DNA of 53,676 nucleotides from Burkholderiales bacterium RIFCSPLOWO2_12_FULL_61_40 (GCA_001770935.1 MESI01000127.1:84895-138570), one strand, 5' to 3'; counted from the first letter of the stretch, positions 17,985-27,406 are shown. Numbers and translations: made by a program. Notes: generated by a model from the sequence alone, not told the origin.

Positions 17985-18875
17985 ATGGAACCCCTCGCTG
18001 AAAAAACCAAACACGGCCTGGCTGCAGGCCCCGCAGCCGCACCCCAGCGCCCGGACTGGACCGTGGACCAGGGCTGGAGCGACTACACCCCCGCACAGCA
18101 CGCGGTCTGGAAAACCCTGTTCGAGCGCCAGACCCAGCTGCTGCCAGGCCTGGCCTGCGATGCCTTTGTGCAGGGCATGCAAAACCTGCCCATCACGGCC
18201 GAGCGCATCCCCAACTTTGAGGAACTGTCGGAAACCCTCCACCGGGCCACCGGCTGGCAGGTGGTGGCGGTGCCCGGACTGGTGCCCGACGACGTGTTCT
18301 TTGAGCATCTGGCCAACCGGCGTTTCCCCTCGGGCAACTTCATCCGTGGTGCCCACGAGCTGGATTACCTGGAAGAGCCCGACGTGTTCCACGACGTGTT
18401 CGGCCATGTGCCCATGCTCATGCACCCGGTGATGGCCGACTTCATCCAGGCCTATGGCCAGGGCGGTTTGCGCGCCCAGCGCCTGGGCAAACTCACCGAG
18501 TTGGCGCGGGTGTACTGGTACACGGTGGAGTTCGGTCTGGTGAAGCAGTCGGACGGCTTGCGCATCTATGGTGCGGGCATTGCATCCTCGTTTTCGGAGA
18601 GCACGTTTGCGGTGCAAAGCGAGTCGCCCAACCGCATTGGTTTTGAGCTGGAGCGGGTCATGCGCACCCACTACCGCATCGACGACTTCCAGGAGGTTTA
18701 CTTCGTGCTGGACGACTTGCAAGACCTGCTGGCCCTGGCCAATACCGAGTTTGCTCCGTACTACGAGCGTCTGGCGCACGGCCCCAACCACCAGCCGGGG
18801 GATGTGCTGTCCACGGACACGGTGCTGCACCGTGGCACCGGGACCTACCACCGGGGCCGCCCGCGCAAGGGCTAA
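17985..18875 (+). CDS. phhA: phenylalanine-4-hydroxylase
   Basis: 296-aa non-heme iron monooxygenase converting phenylalanine to tyrosine with tetrahydropterin. The 2-His-1-Glu iron site is His136 and His141 in FHDVFGHVPML and Glu182 in YTVEFGL. It has the compact bacterial form with catalytic domain only, without the regulatory ACT and tetramerisation regions of animal enzymes. The ATG at 17985 is preferred over a GTG one codon upstream. Third gene of the hppD-phhB-phhA unit, giving an uninterrupted path from phenylalanine towards homogentisate; the Tyr aminotransferase and the homogentisate genes are not in the window. Confidence 0.97.
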   Translation: MEPLAEKTKHGLAAGPAAAPQRPDWTVDQGWSDYTPAQHAVWKTLFERQTQLLPGLACDAFVQGMQNLPITAERIPNFEELSETLHRATGWQVVAVPGLVPDDVFFEHLANRRFPSGNFIRGAHELDYLEEPDVFHDVFGHVPMLMHPVMADFIQAYGQGGLRAQRLGKLTELARVYWYTVEFGLVKQSDGLRIYGAGIASSFSESTFAVQSESPNRIGFELERVMRTHYRIDDFQEVYFVLDDLQDLLALANTEFAPYYERLAHGPNHQPGDVLSTDTVLHRGTGTYHRGRPRKG

Positions 18876-18902
18876 CTCCGGCTTCGGAAGTGGGGGTGGC
18901 CC

Positions 18903-20684
18903 ATGCACAATAGCTGCATGACTGCTCCTACACCAACCCTTCCCCCACCCCAACTCGCGGGCCATTTGCTGGTTCAATGTCTGGTTGCGCAAGGCGTGAC
19001 CCATGCCTTTGGCGTGCCCGGTGAAAGTTATCTGGCGGTGCTGGACGGCTTTCACCGCTACCGCGAGCACATCCAGTTCATCGTCAACCGCCAGGAGGGC
19101 GGCGCTGCCTTCATGGCCGAGGCGCATGGCAAACTCACCGGGCGCCCCGGTGTGTGTTTTGCCACACGGGGCCCCGGCGCCACCAACGCTTGTATTGGCG
19201 TACACACCGCGTTCCAGGACTCCACCCCCATGGTGCTGCTGGTGGGCGACGTGGCCAGCGACCAGCGCGACCGCGAGGCTTTCCAGGAGATGGACTACCG
19301 CGTGATGTTCGGGCCCAGCGCGCTGGGCATGGCCAAGCGGGTGGAGCGCATAGACGACGCAGCGCGCATCCCCGAGTACATCGCCCGCGCCTTTGCCACC
19401 GCCATGAATGGCCGACCCGGCCCGGTGGTGCTGGTGCTGCCGGAAGACATGTTGACCCAGGCCCTGGACCCGGCGTGCCTGCCTCTACCGATGCCCCGTG
19501 TGACTCCAGTTGAGGCCTATATTGCACCCCAGCCCTTGCAGAATGTGCGTGAGCTGCTATCAAAAGCAGAGCGACCCTTCGTCATCGCCGGGGGCGGCGG
19601 CTGGACGGTGGAGGCCGCCCAAGCGCTGCAGCAGTTTGCAGAAAACTGGCAGTTGCCGGTGGGCAATGCGTTTCGCTTCCAGGATACCTTTGACAACCAC
19701 CACCCGAACTACGCGGGTGATGTGGGTATCGGCATCAACCCGGCTTTGGCCCAGCGCATCCGCCAGAGTGACCTGGTCATCGCCGTGGGGCCGCGCCTGG
19801 GCGAGATGACCACCGGCGGCTACACCTTGCTGCAAGCACCCAAGGCGGCGCAAACGCTGGTGCACATCCATGCCAGCGCAGAGGAGTTGAACCGCGTCTA
19901 CCAGGCTGATTTGGCCATCCACGCCAGCATGCGCACGGCGGCCCACGCCCTGCAAACCCTGGCGGCACCCAGCAGCGTGCCCTGGCAGGCGTGGACGCAA
20001 GCCTGCCATGCCGATTACCTGGCGAACCTGCAAGCCAGCCCCATTACGGAACTGCCCGCCGATACCGCGCGCGGCCTGGTCGATATGCCCAGTGTGGTGG
20101 CGGCTCTGCAAAAGCACTTACCGCCGGATGCGGTGCTGACCAATGGCGCTGGCAACTTTGCCAGCTGGCTGCACCGTTTTTTCCGCTACCACGGCCTGGC
20201 CAAGGGCCACAAGACGCAGCTGGCGCCCACCAATGGCGCCATGGGCTACGGCGTACCGGCGGGCATTGCGGCAGCCATCACGTCCCAAACCGCGCAAGGC
20301 CAGAGCCGGGTGGTGTTCACCATTGCCGGCGATGGGGACTTTTTGATGAACGGGCAGGAACTGGCCACCGCCGCCCAGTACGGTGCCAAGACCATCATCG
20401 TACTGCTCAACAACGGCATGTACGGCACCATCCGCATGCACCAGGAGCGCGAATATCCGCAGCACGTCACCGGCACCGCACTGCGCAACCCCGACTTTGC
20501 GGCGCTGGCGCGGGCCTACGGCTATGCCGGTGTGCGCATCCAGCGCAGCGACCAGTTTGAAGCGGAGTTGCTGGCCGCTTTGGCGCGACCTGAAGGCACG
20601 CTGATCGAAGTCATGCTGGAGCCCGAACTGATCAGCACGCGGGGTACGCTGGCGGGCATTACCCAGGCTGCGCTGCAGCGCTAG
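18903..20684 (+). CDS. thiamine diphosphate-dependent enzyme (acetolactate synthase-like)
   Basis: 593-aa three-domain ThDP enzyme: Pyr domain (GVTHAFGVPGESYLAVLDG, then QEGGAAFMAEAHGKLTG with a cofactor-activating Glu), central FAD/NAD-like domain (about 205-350) and PP domain with the GDGDFLMNGQEL...NN ThDP/Mg motif. The family includes acetolactate synthase, benzoylformate and phenylpyruvate/indolepyruvate decarboxylases; acetolactate synthase-like is the safest label. It lies 27 bp after phhA, so it may be co-transcribed and could act on an aryl 2-oxo acid. A second ATG at 18918 is an equal start candidate. The interdomain linker, residues about 204-222, appears to derive from a dispersed DNA repeat (19508-19567). 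Confidence 0.82.
   Translation: MHNSCMTAPTPTLPPPQLAGHLLVQCLVAQGVTHAFGVPGESYLAVLDGFHRYREHIQFIVNRQEGGAAFMAEAHGKLTGRPGVCFATRGPGATNACIGVHTAFQDSTPMVLLVGDVASDQRDREAFQEMDYRVMFGPSALGMAKRVERIDDAARIPEYIARAFATAMNGRPGPVVLVLPEDMLTQALDPACLPLPMPRVTPVEAYIAPQPLQNVRELLSKAERPFVIAGGGGWTVEAAQALQQFAENWQLPVGNAFRFQDTFDNHHPNYAGDVGIGINPALAQRIRQSDLVIAVGPRLGEMTTGGYTLLQAPKAAQTLVHIHASAEELNRVYQADLAIHASMRTAAHALQTLAAPSSVPWQAWTQACHADYLANLQASPITELPADTARGLVDMPSVVAALQKHLPPDAVLTNGAGNFASWLHRFFRYHGLAKGHKTQLAPTNGAMGYGVPAGIAAAITSQTAQGQSRVVFTIAGDGDFLMNGQELATAAQYGAKTIIVLLNNGMYGTIRMHQEREYPQHVTGTALRNPDFAALARAYGYAGVRIQRSDQFEAELLAALARPEGTLIEVMLEPELISTRGTLAGITQAALQR
19508..19567 (-). repeat. probable copy of the dispersed repeat, inside the ThDP enzyme gene
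   Basis: Read on the minus strand it carries TTGATAGC, then CACGCA, GGGCTG and TAGGCCT in the same order as the copy at 50488-50543. Outside about 10 extra bases between GGGCTG and TAGGCCT, roughly 30 of 41 aligned positions agree. It encodes the linker between the Pyr and central domains. Weaker than the 34901 copy. Confidence 0.45.
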
Positions 20685-20693
20685 ACAGCTTGC

Positions 20694-23600
20694 CTACAGC
20701 CCAGGCGAAGTCACCCGGCTGAAATCGGGGGCCAGCAGTTCACGGCAAACCTGCTGTGCCTTTTCAAGGTCCAGGTCTTGCATTGCACTTTCCAGGCGCG
20801 CCAATGCCTCTTCTGGAAGGGCTTGCAAGGTTTGCCGATTTTCGGCGAATTTTTCAAGAACTGCAAAATCCGAGGCCTCAAACAGTGGCGTCCACGACGC
20901 CAAAATTTCCTTGGCATAGGCCACAGCCTGGGTCGATCCGCCGGAACGTTCGTGCGCAGGGGGGCGGGTCGGGTTTGTTTCGAGCGCTTCCAGCAATGCC
21001 ATGGCCTGCACCAGCGCACTTTGTGCCGATGCAATCAAGCCACTGCTTGCCACGATCTTTGCCTGGAGCGCATCCGGTTCATGGCCAGTTCCGCACATTC
21101 TTTCCAGCTGTTCCATGGCCAGGGACAGGCGCTTGAGTCCCAACGTGGCCGTGGTTCCCTTGAAGGTGTGCACTTGCATGGCCAACTGCTTGAAGTCGCC
21201 CACGCGCAGCAGTTCCTGCAAGCTGGGCGCCAAGGTGGAAAGCGCGTGGTGCAAATCCCTGGCGGACCGCAGGTACAAGGACTGCATGCCGGACATTCGG
21301 CCCAGGGCCAAGGGCAAATCGATGTCGTCCGTCACCAGTTGAAGATCGATGGGGGCGGGGTTGAGATGCTCCGTTGTGCCTTGGTCCTGGGGGGCAGGCA
21401 GGGCGGCTTCGGAGCCAGGCTTGCGCCCGGTCAACCGGATGAGCATGGAGACCAGCCGCCGCAGGTCGAACGGTTTGCCCAAATGCTCGTTCATTCCGCT
21501 GTGCAGACAGGCCTCACGGTCCGAGGCCATGGCGTTTGCCGTCAAACCGATGATGGGCATGGTGGCCATCCCCAGCGTTCCCCGTATTTCGCGGGTGGCC
21601 TCATAGCCGTCCATGATGGGCATTTGGATGTCCATCAACACCGCGTCGTACGGCGGCACGGCAGATGCCACGGCTGCTACGCCCTGCTGGCCATCGGCCG
21701 CCAGGGACACCAAAGCGCCTTCGGAGTTCAGCAACTCCTCTGCCACTTGCTGGTTGATCATGTTGTCCTCCACGACCAGGATGCGCATGCCCGCCAACTG
21801 GCGTTTGCTGGCGCGCTGGCGGAGCCGGATCTGGACGTCTCTGGACTGGACATCCATCACGGCATCCAGGAGCATGGATGCGGTGACGGGTTTGACCAGA
21901 AAACCACTGAGCATTTTTTGCTCCTCCAGCGTGCGATGCGACAGGACTTCGCGGCCATTGGCGGTCACCATGATGATCTGTGGTTGGGCCATGTTGAAAG
22001 AAGTGCACAGGGCGCGGATTCGGCTGGTGGTTTCCCACCCGTCCATGCCAGGCATATGCAGATCGACAAAAATAACCTGGTAGGCAGGGGTGCCACCTTG
22101 GCATTGGGATCGGATCATTCCCAAGGCCACCATGCCGTCATGGGCCACGTCGGTGGGCCATTCCCAGGAGCGCGTGATTTGCATCACCAACTCGCATGCC
22201 ACAGGGTTGTCGTCAATGATCAGAACATTTCGGACGTCTTTGGGGGACAGCTTCTCGGCTTGGAACTCCGGCGGTGGGTTGCGGACAACGGGCAGTTCCA
22301 GTGTGAAGGAGAAGGTACTGCCAAGGCCCAGTACGCTGCGCACTTGCAATTCGCCACCCATCAGTTCCACCAAACGCTTGCTGATGGCAAGGCCCAGACC
22401 CGTGCCGCCAAACTTGCGCGTGGTGGCGGTTTCTGCCTGGGAGAACCCAGTGAAGATCTTTTCCAGATTTTCCTGCGATATTCCGATGCCGGTGTCTTTC
22501 ACCGAAAACTCCAGCAGGGCAGTGTCGGGGGTCTGCGCCAATGCACGCGCCAACCGCAAGGACAGAACCACCTCTCCCTTCTGCGTGAATTTCGCGGCAT
22601 TGCCGCCCAGGTTGATCAGCACCTGCTTCAGGCGCATGGCATCACCCAGCATTACCTCCGGCAAATGGGGATCGATGTCGTACAGCACTTCGATGCTCTT
22701 GTCCGCCACATTGGCCGACAGCACCACGGCCAAATCACGCATGAGCCTGTCCACGCGGAACATATGGGGGTCGAGGTCCATCTTCTCTGCGTTCATCTTG
22801 GAAAAATCCAAAATGTCATTGAGCAAACCCAGCAGTGAACGGGCGGCGCTTTCGGACTTGCTCGCATAGTCCATTTGGCGCGCATTCAATTCTGACGACT
22901 GCAGCAGTTGCAGCATTCCCAGTACGGCATTCATGGGGGTGCGTATTTCATGGCTCATGTTGGCCAAAAATTGACTCTTGGCTTGAGAGGCCTCCTCCGC
23001 CTTCAGTTTGGCCTCGGTCAACGAAAGCTCATTGGATTTTTGTTGGGTGATGTCTTCAATGATGGACCAAATAGAAGACTGGCCATCGCTGCCAAGAATT
23101 TGGATGCCATTGAGGCGAACTGGGAAACGGTGGCCGTCCTTGTGGATGTATTCCTTTTCATAGGGGCCGTAGCTCCCCCGTGTGTGCAGGCTGTGCAGTT
23201 GTTCCGCTTCCAGGCTGGCATAGCTATGGGGCGTGATGTCCCAGTAACTCATGGCATTGAGTTCTTCCAGGGTGTAACCCAGCATGCGCACAAATGCGGA
23301 ATTGACTTCAAAAAAAGTGCCCTCCATCCCGTTGCGGGCCATGCCCAAGGGGGACAGGTCAAACAGGGCCTGCAGTTTTTCCTGGCTGGAGCGCAACTCG
23401 TCTTGCGCCTTGCGCGCCACCGTGACGTCCCGAAAACTCCAGACCCTGCCGACGATGGCATCGCCCATCATTTGGGGGTGGGAATGCCGCTCTACACTGC
23501 GCCCGTCCTTAAAAGTCAAAACGTCGCAGCTGGATTGCTCCGGGTTGGCATAGAGTGCATGGACTCGGCGCATAAATGCTTCAGGCGCTTCGACCTGTGA

Positions 23601-24290
23601 CACAACAAACTCCAGCATTGCGGAGTTATTCCCGGTCGCAATCAGTTCCGGTGGAATGCCCCACATGCCGATGAATTTCTGGTTGTAGGTCTGCACTTCC
23701 CCAGAGTGGTTGACCACAAGCAGGGCATCGGTAGTGGCTTCAATCACTGCGCGCTGGACAGAAACACTGTGCCGCAAGTTGTTGACCAAGGCCGGTATGG
23801 GTATCAGAATCAGCCAGGTCGCACCCGCAACAATCAGCCATCCCGTCAATGGAATGCTTGCAAAAAATGGGGCTGGCGCCAAGTGGTACATGCCCAGCAC
23901 GATGTAGCTCAACCACGCACACATATAGGTGGCGCCAAACAGCACCCCCGCCCGCGCGCTGACCACCACGGAGAGCATGACGGAAATGGCCAAGGCCACG
24001 GCGGCTCCGTTGGGCGGCAGGCCACCAAAAATCAATGCCACCAGCAGCACCCACATGCCCATTGAAAAAATCGCCAGAGAGCGCTCCGGCCGACCGTGGC
24101 GACTCATGCTTCTGGCACCTATCACGCATCCAATGGCAATCACCGCGATGGTTGCGCTGCTTGCTTTTCGGTAGAAGATGAATGGAACACCCACACCTAA
24201 CAACAACAGGCACAGGAAAATAAAGGCCGCGTAAAACTGGTCCAACAGCCGTATTTTTTGCGATGTGCTGATGTCTTGGGAAGTGGTCAT
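20694..24290 (-). CDS. hybrid sensor histidine kinase / response regulator with HPt domain
   Basis: 1198-aa membrane phosphorelay protein. Order: about six transmembrane helices (residues 15-180), two PAS domains (about 185-295 and 305-425), HisKA with phospho-acceptor His447 (SHEIRTPMNAVLGML), HATPase (LKQVLINLGGNAAKF, DTGIGIS, GTGLGLA), receiver 1 with Asp743 (VDLHMPGMDG), receiver 2 with Asp887 (MDIQMPIMDG), and C-terminal HPt with His1041 (VHTFKGTTATLG). All relay residues are present. The start is the ATG at 24290 (MTTSQDIS); an in-frame TTG at 24335 adds nothing recognisable. No response regulator or target gene adjoins it, so it is an orphan; the final partner must be encoded elsewhere. 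Convergent with the ThDP gene, 9 bp between stops. Confidence 0.93.
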   Translation of the reverse strand: MTTSQDISTSQKIRLLDQFYAAFIFLCLLLLGVGVPFIFYRKASSATIAVIAIGCVIGARSMSRHGRPERSLAIFSMGMWVLLVALIFGGLPPNGAAVALAISVMLSVVVSARAGVLFGATYMCAWLSYIVLGMYHLAPAPFFASIPLTGWLIVAGATWLILIPIPALVNNLRHSVSVQRAVIEATTDALLVVNHSGEVQTYNQKFIGMWGIPPELIATGNNSAMLEFVVSQVEAPEAFMRRVHALYANPEQSSCDVLTFKDGRSVERHSHPQMMGDAIVGRVWSFRDVTVARKAQDELRSSQEKLQALFDLSPLGMARNGMEGTFFEVNSAFVRMLGYTLEELNAMSYWDITPHSYASLEAEQLHSLHTRGSYGPYEKEYIHKDGHRFPVRLNGIQILGSDGQSSIWSIIEDITQQKSNELSLTEAKLKAEEASQAKSQFLANMSHEIRTPMNAVLGMLQLLQSSELNARQMDYASKSESAARSLLGLLNDILDFSKMNAEKMDLDPHMFRVDRLMRDLAVVLSANVADKSIEVLYDIDPHLPEVMLGDAMRLKQVLINLGGNAAKFTQKGEVVLSLRLARALAQTPDTALLEFSVKDTGIGISQENLEKIFTGFSQAETATTRKFGGTGLGLAISKRLVELMGGELQVRSVLGLGSTFSFTLELPVVRNPPPEFQAEKLSPKDVRNVLIIDDNPVACELVMQITRSWEWPTDVAHDGMVALGMIRSQCQGGTPAYQVIFVDLHMPGMDGWETTSRIRALCTSFNMAQPQIIMVTANGREVLSHRTLEEQKMLSGFLVKPVTASMLLDAVMDVQSRDVQIRLRQRASKRQLAGMRILVVEDNMINQQVAEELLNSEGALVSLAADGQQGVAAVASAVPPYDAVLMDIQMPIMDGYEATREIRGTLGMATMPIIGLTANAMASDREACLHSGMNEHLGKPFDLRRLVSMLIRLTGRKPGSEAALPAPQDQGTTEHLNPAPIDLQLVTDDIDLPLALGRMSGMQSLYLRSARDLHHALSTLAPSLQELLRVGDFKQLAMQVHTFKGTTATLGLKRLSLAMEQLERMCGTGHEPDALQAKIVASSGLIASAQSALVQAMALLEALETNPTRPPAHERSGGSTQAVAYAKEILASWTPLFEASDFAVLEKFAENRQTLQALPEEALARLESAMQDLDLEKAQQVCRELLAPDFSRVTSPGL

Positions 24291-24475
24291 GGTGATTGGG
24301 GGACGGGGTGCGCTCTTTGGTTGCAATCGCTTCAAACTGTCCGTTGGAGCGATTTTCGCTGGAATATCACCGTACCTGTACGCAGAGGATGAAATTCAAT
24401 GGGGTGTGCCAATGGCCGTAAGATGGCCCGTTTTGTTGCACTCTCCAAGCGACATTTTTCCAGGAAGGAGTTTGA

Positions 24476-25519
24476 ATGCACCGCACACACAACTGGGTAC
24501 TTTGGTGTCTCGCCCTGTGCTGTATTTTCCTGACTTGGCCTGTGGGCGGCTTGGCCCAGGAAACTGGAAGAAGCAACGCTTCGCCCAGCCTGGCCGAGCG
24601 GATAAAGGAACGCCGGAAAGAACGCGTGCAGCGCAATGGGGCTGCTGCTGGGGGCGTGCAGTCGGCGGCGGCCATCACGTTACCTGGGGACTATGCTTTC
24701 TCCCTGGCCTACCAAGGCCACCAGCGCAGCTACCGGATGCATGTGCCCGCCAGTTACCTGCCCGGTGTGCCTGCAGCCCTGGTGCTGTCCCTGCATGGCG
24801 GTGGCGGCAATATGGACTACCAGGCCAGCGATGCCTACTATGGACAGATTTCCAAGTCGGAGCAGATGGGCTTTGTTGCCGTGTTTCCCAATGGCTACAG
24901 CCGACTTCCCGGCGGCAAGCTGGCCACCTGGAATGCGGGAAACTGCTGTGGCGGGGCCCGCGACGCCGGGGCAGACGATGTGGGCTTTATCCGTGCCCTG
25001 CTGGAGCGCTTGCACACCCAGCTCAATATTGACCGCAAGCGCATTTTTGCCAACGGCATGTCCAATGGCGGCATGATGGCCTACCGCCTGGCCTGCGAAG
25101 CCCCGGAGCTGTTCCGCGCCATCGCATCGGTGGCGGGCACCGACAACACCAGCACATGCACTCCCTCCCAGCCCATATCGGTGCTGCACATCCATGCCCG
25201 CGACGATGACAGGGTGCTGTTCAACGGTGGCGCCGGACGCGAGCGCGCCGCAGTGACCGACTTTGTATCGGTGCCTTCCACTGTATCCAAATGGGTGGGC
25301 TTGAACGGTTGCCCAGCCAAGCCCCAGCGGGTGCTGGAAGTCAGCGGCGCCATCTGCGAGCTGTACGCCCCTTGCCGGGGTGGGGTGGAGGTCAAACTGT
25401 GTGTGACCGACACCGGTGCCCACTCCTGGCCCGGTGGCGCCAAAGTGCGCGGCGGTGCGCCCGGATCCACAGCCCTGTCGGCGACCGATGTGATTGCCGA
25501 TTTTTACGCCAGCCGCTAG
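24476..25519 (+). CDS. secreted PHB-depolymerase-family esterase (LpqC type)
   Basis: 347-aa alpha/beta hydrolase with an N-terminal signal peptide (NWVLWCLALCCIFLTW, cleavage probably after GGLA near residue 27). LVLSLHGGGGNM forms the oxyanion-hole loop, GMSNGGMMAYRLAC the nucleophile elbow (Ser), LHIHARDDDRV the Asp region and AHSWPGG the catalytic His. Relatives include extracellular poly(3-hydroxybutyrate) depolymerases and feruloyl/acetylxylan esterases; the substrate cannot be decided here. No starch- or PHB-binding domain follows. AGGAAGGAG lies just before the ATG. Divergent from the histidine kinase gene. Confidence 0.87.
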   Translation: MHRTHNWVLWCLALCCIFLTWPVGGLAQETGRSNASPSLAERIKERRKERVQRNGAAAGGVQSAAAITLPGDYAFSLAYQGHQRSYRMHVPASYLPGVPAALVLSLHGGGGNMDYQASDAYYGQISKSEQMGFVAVFPNGYSRLPGGKLATWNAGNCCGGARDAGADDVGFIRALLERLHTQLNIDRKRIFANGMSNGGMMAYRLACEAPELFRAIASVAGTDNTSTCTPSQPISVLHIHARDDDRVLFNGGAGRERAAVTDFVSVPSTVSKWVGLNGCPAKPQRVLEVSGAICELYAPCRGGVEVKLCVTDTGAHSWPGGAKVRGGAPGSTALSATDVIADFYASR

Positions 25520-25625
25520 CCGTTGGGGCGGGCTGGTGCAGCGTGTACCGCGCAAGCCTCGCCCGGCCCAGCCTGCCCAGGGCCCTGCCGTTGCGATGGA
25601 CTGAAAATGGGTTGACTAAAAGAGC

Positions 25626-25654
25626 TTGACCCGAATCAATCACGCGAACATACT
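25626..25654 (+). promoter_or_regulatory. predicted sigma-70 promoter of the chemoreceptor gene
   Basis: TTGACC, 17-bp spacer, CATACT. The same -10 and spacer length are seen in the glgB promoter. It is followed by a T7 run and a perfect 8-bp hairpin (GCATTGCC/GGCAATGC, 25664-25684) in the predicted 5' UTR. Confidence 0.42.
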
Positions 25655-25707
25655 GATTTTTTTGCATTGCCCTGTTGGCAATGCGGTGCCAACGGAAAGG
25701 GAAATTC

Positions 25708-27399
25708 ATGCACTTTCTTTCACGACTGTCCCTGGCGCAACGCCTGGTCGCCGCAGCGCTGGCTGTGGGGGGTGTTCTGGCTGTGACGCTTCTGACGTAC
25801 CTGGCCCATGCCCGGGCCAGCGCCGTCGAGGCCAGTGGTTTGGCGGCAGGGCGTGCGGTTTCCAGCCAGATCGTCACGCTGCGCGCTTTCTACACCAAGG
25901 AAATTGCGTCACGTGCCAAGAAAGCCGGCATGCAGCTGGGCCATGATTTTGCTGAGAAAGACAATATGCTGCCGCTGCCAGCCACCCTGGTGAAGACCCT
26001 GGGAGAAAGCATTTCCAAGCAGTACCCAGGCTCCCAATTGCGCCTGATGTCCGCTTACCCCTTCCCCAACCGCACGGCCTCCGAAAGCACGCTCGATGCC
26101 TTTCAGGCGCAGGCACTGGCGGCGCTGGCGAAAGACCCCAAGACCCCCGTGCACAGTATGGAAGCCATCGATGGACGCCTGTCGATTCGCTACGCCGTGG
26201 CCGACATCATGGCCGAGGGCTGTGTCGCCTGCCACAACAGCCATCCGCAGTCGCCCAAGCGGGACTGGAAGGTCGGGGATGTGCGTGGCTTGGTGGAGGT
26301 GGTCGTCCCGCTCACCGAGGTGGACCAGACCATCGCCAAAAGTTCCATGGTGACCCTGGGCCTGACCTTGGGTGGGCTGTGCGTCATGGTCTGGCTGGTA
26401 TTGCTGTTGGTGCACCACATGGTGGCACGCCCCATGCGTGAGCTCGGTGCGGGCGTCAGCACGCTGGCCAGCGGTGATCTGACCCAGGCGCTGACCAGCG
26501 TGCGCGACGATGAGGTGGGCAAGCTGATGAACGCGCTGGACGGGATGCGCACGCGGTTTCAGCAAACCCTGGGGGCGGTGCGCAGTTCGGTGGCCTCCAT
26601 CAATGTAGGCAGTTCGGAAATTGCGGCTGGCAACCAGGACCTGAGTGAACGCACCGAGCAGACCGCCAGTTCGCTGGAGAAAACGGCGTCGTCGATGGCT
26701 GCGCTGGGCGCCACCGTGAAGCAAAACGCCGACAGCGCGGGCCAGGTCAACCAGTTGGCGCGGGAGGCCTCGACCCTGGCCATCAAAGGCGGTGAAGCGG
26801 TTGCTCAGGTGGTGCAAACCATGAAGGGCATCAACGACAGTTCGCGTCAGATTTCAGACATCATCCAGGTGATTGACGGCATCGCCTTTCAAACCAATAT
26901 TCTGGCTTTGAACGCCGCAGTTGAAGCGGCGCGTGCCGGCGAGCAGGGCCGCGGTTTTGCGGTGGTGGCGACCGAGGTGCGCAGTCTGGCGGGCCGCTCG
27001 GCCGATGCAGCCAAGGAAATCAAGAACCTGATCAACGCCAGTGTCGAGCGTGTTGAACAAGGCACTACCCAGGTCGATCAGGCGGGTGTCACCATGACCG
27101 AGGTGGTCAGCGCCATCCAGAAAGTTACCCAAACCATGGGCGAAATCAGCGCAGCCAGCCATGCGCAGGCCACGGGTGTGGCGCAGGTTGGTCAGTCGGT
27201 GGCGCAGATGGACCAAGCGACACAGCAAAACGCCGCACTGGTGGAAGAGATGGCAGCCGCCGCCAGTGGCTTGCAGGCGCAGGCGCAGGATCTGGTGCAG
27301 GTGGTGGCGATGTTCAAACTGGGAGACCAGGCACCGTCCGCTGCCAGCGCAGGCGCCGGGCACAACCGCCAGCCGCCAAAGCGCCTGATCTCTGGCTAA
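25708..27399 (+). CDS. methyl-accepting chemotaxis protein with CxxCH sensor domain
   Basis: 563-aa transmembrane chemoreceptor. TM1 about residues 12-32; periplasmic sensor about 33-210 of the DUF3365 (Tll0287-like) type, containing CVACH at 172-176, a c-type heme attachment motif; TM2 about 214-237; HAMP about 238-290; signalling domain with the hairpin tip IDGIAFQTNILALNAAVEAA and glutamine/glutamate-rich methylation helices. There is no C-terminal CheR pentapeptide. If heme is attached it could sense redox state, oxygen or NO. The ATG at 25708 is chosen by its AAAGGGAAA ribosome-binding site. It is a lone gene; no che genes adjoin it. Confidence 0.92.
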   Translation: MHFLSRLSLAQRLVAAALAVGGVLAVTLLTYLAHARASAVEASGLAAGRAVSSQIVTLRAFYTKEIASRAKKAGMQLGHDFAEKDNMLPLPATLVKTLGESISKQYPGSQLRLMSAYPFPNRTASESTLDAFQAQALAALAKDPKTPVHSMEAIDGRLSIRYAVADIMAEGCVACHNSHPQSPKRDWKVGDVRGLVEVVVPLTEVDQTIAKSSMVTLGLTLGGLCVMVWLVLLLVHHMVARPMRELGAGVSTLASGDLTQALTSVRDDEVGKLMNALDGMRTRFQQTLGAVRSSVASINVGSSEIAAGNQDLSERTEQTASSLEKTASSMAALGATVKQNADSAGQVNQLAREASTLAIKGGEAVAQVVQTMKGINDSSRQISDIIQVIDGIAFQTNILALNAAVEAARAGEQGRGFAVVATEVRSLAGRSADAAKEIKNLINASVERVEQGTTQVDQAGVTMTEVVSAIQKVTQTMGEISAASHAQATGVAQVGQSVAQMDQATQQNAALVEEMAAAASGLQAQAQDLVQVVAMFKLGDQAPSAASAGAGHNRQPPKRLISG

Positions 27400-27406
27400 G
27401 GGGACG

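Noticed and set aside
20778..22838. A 686-codon open frame on the plus strand opposite the hybrid kinase gene
   Set aside because: The minus-strand frame has complete kinase, receiver and HPt motifs; the opposite frame has no recognisable domain and follows from GC-rich codon bias.
25609..25640. Flagellar sigma-28 promoter for the chemoreceptor (TAAA...CCGAAT)
   Set aside because: The gap between the two boxes is about 6 bp, far from the required 11; the TTGACC/CATACT pair fits better.
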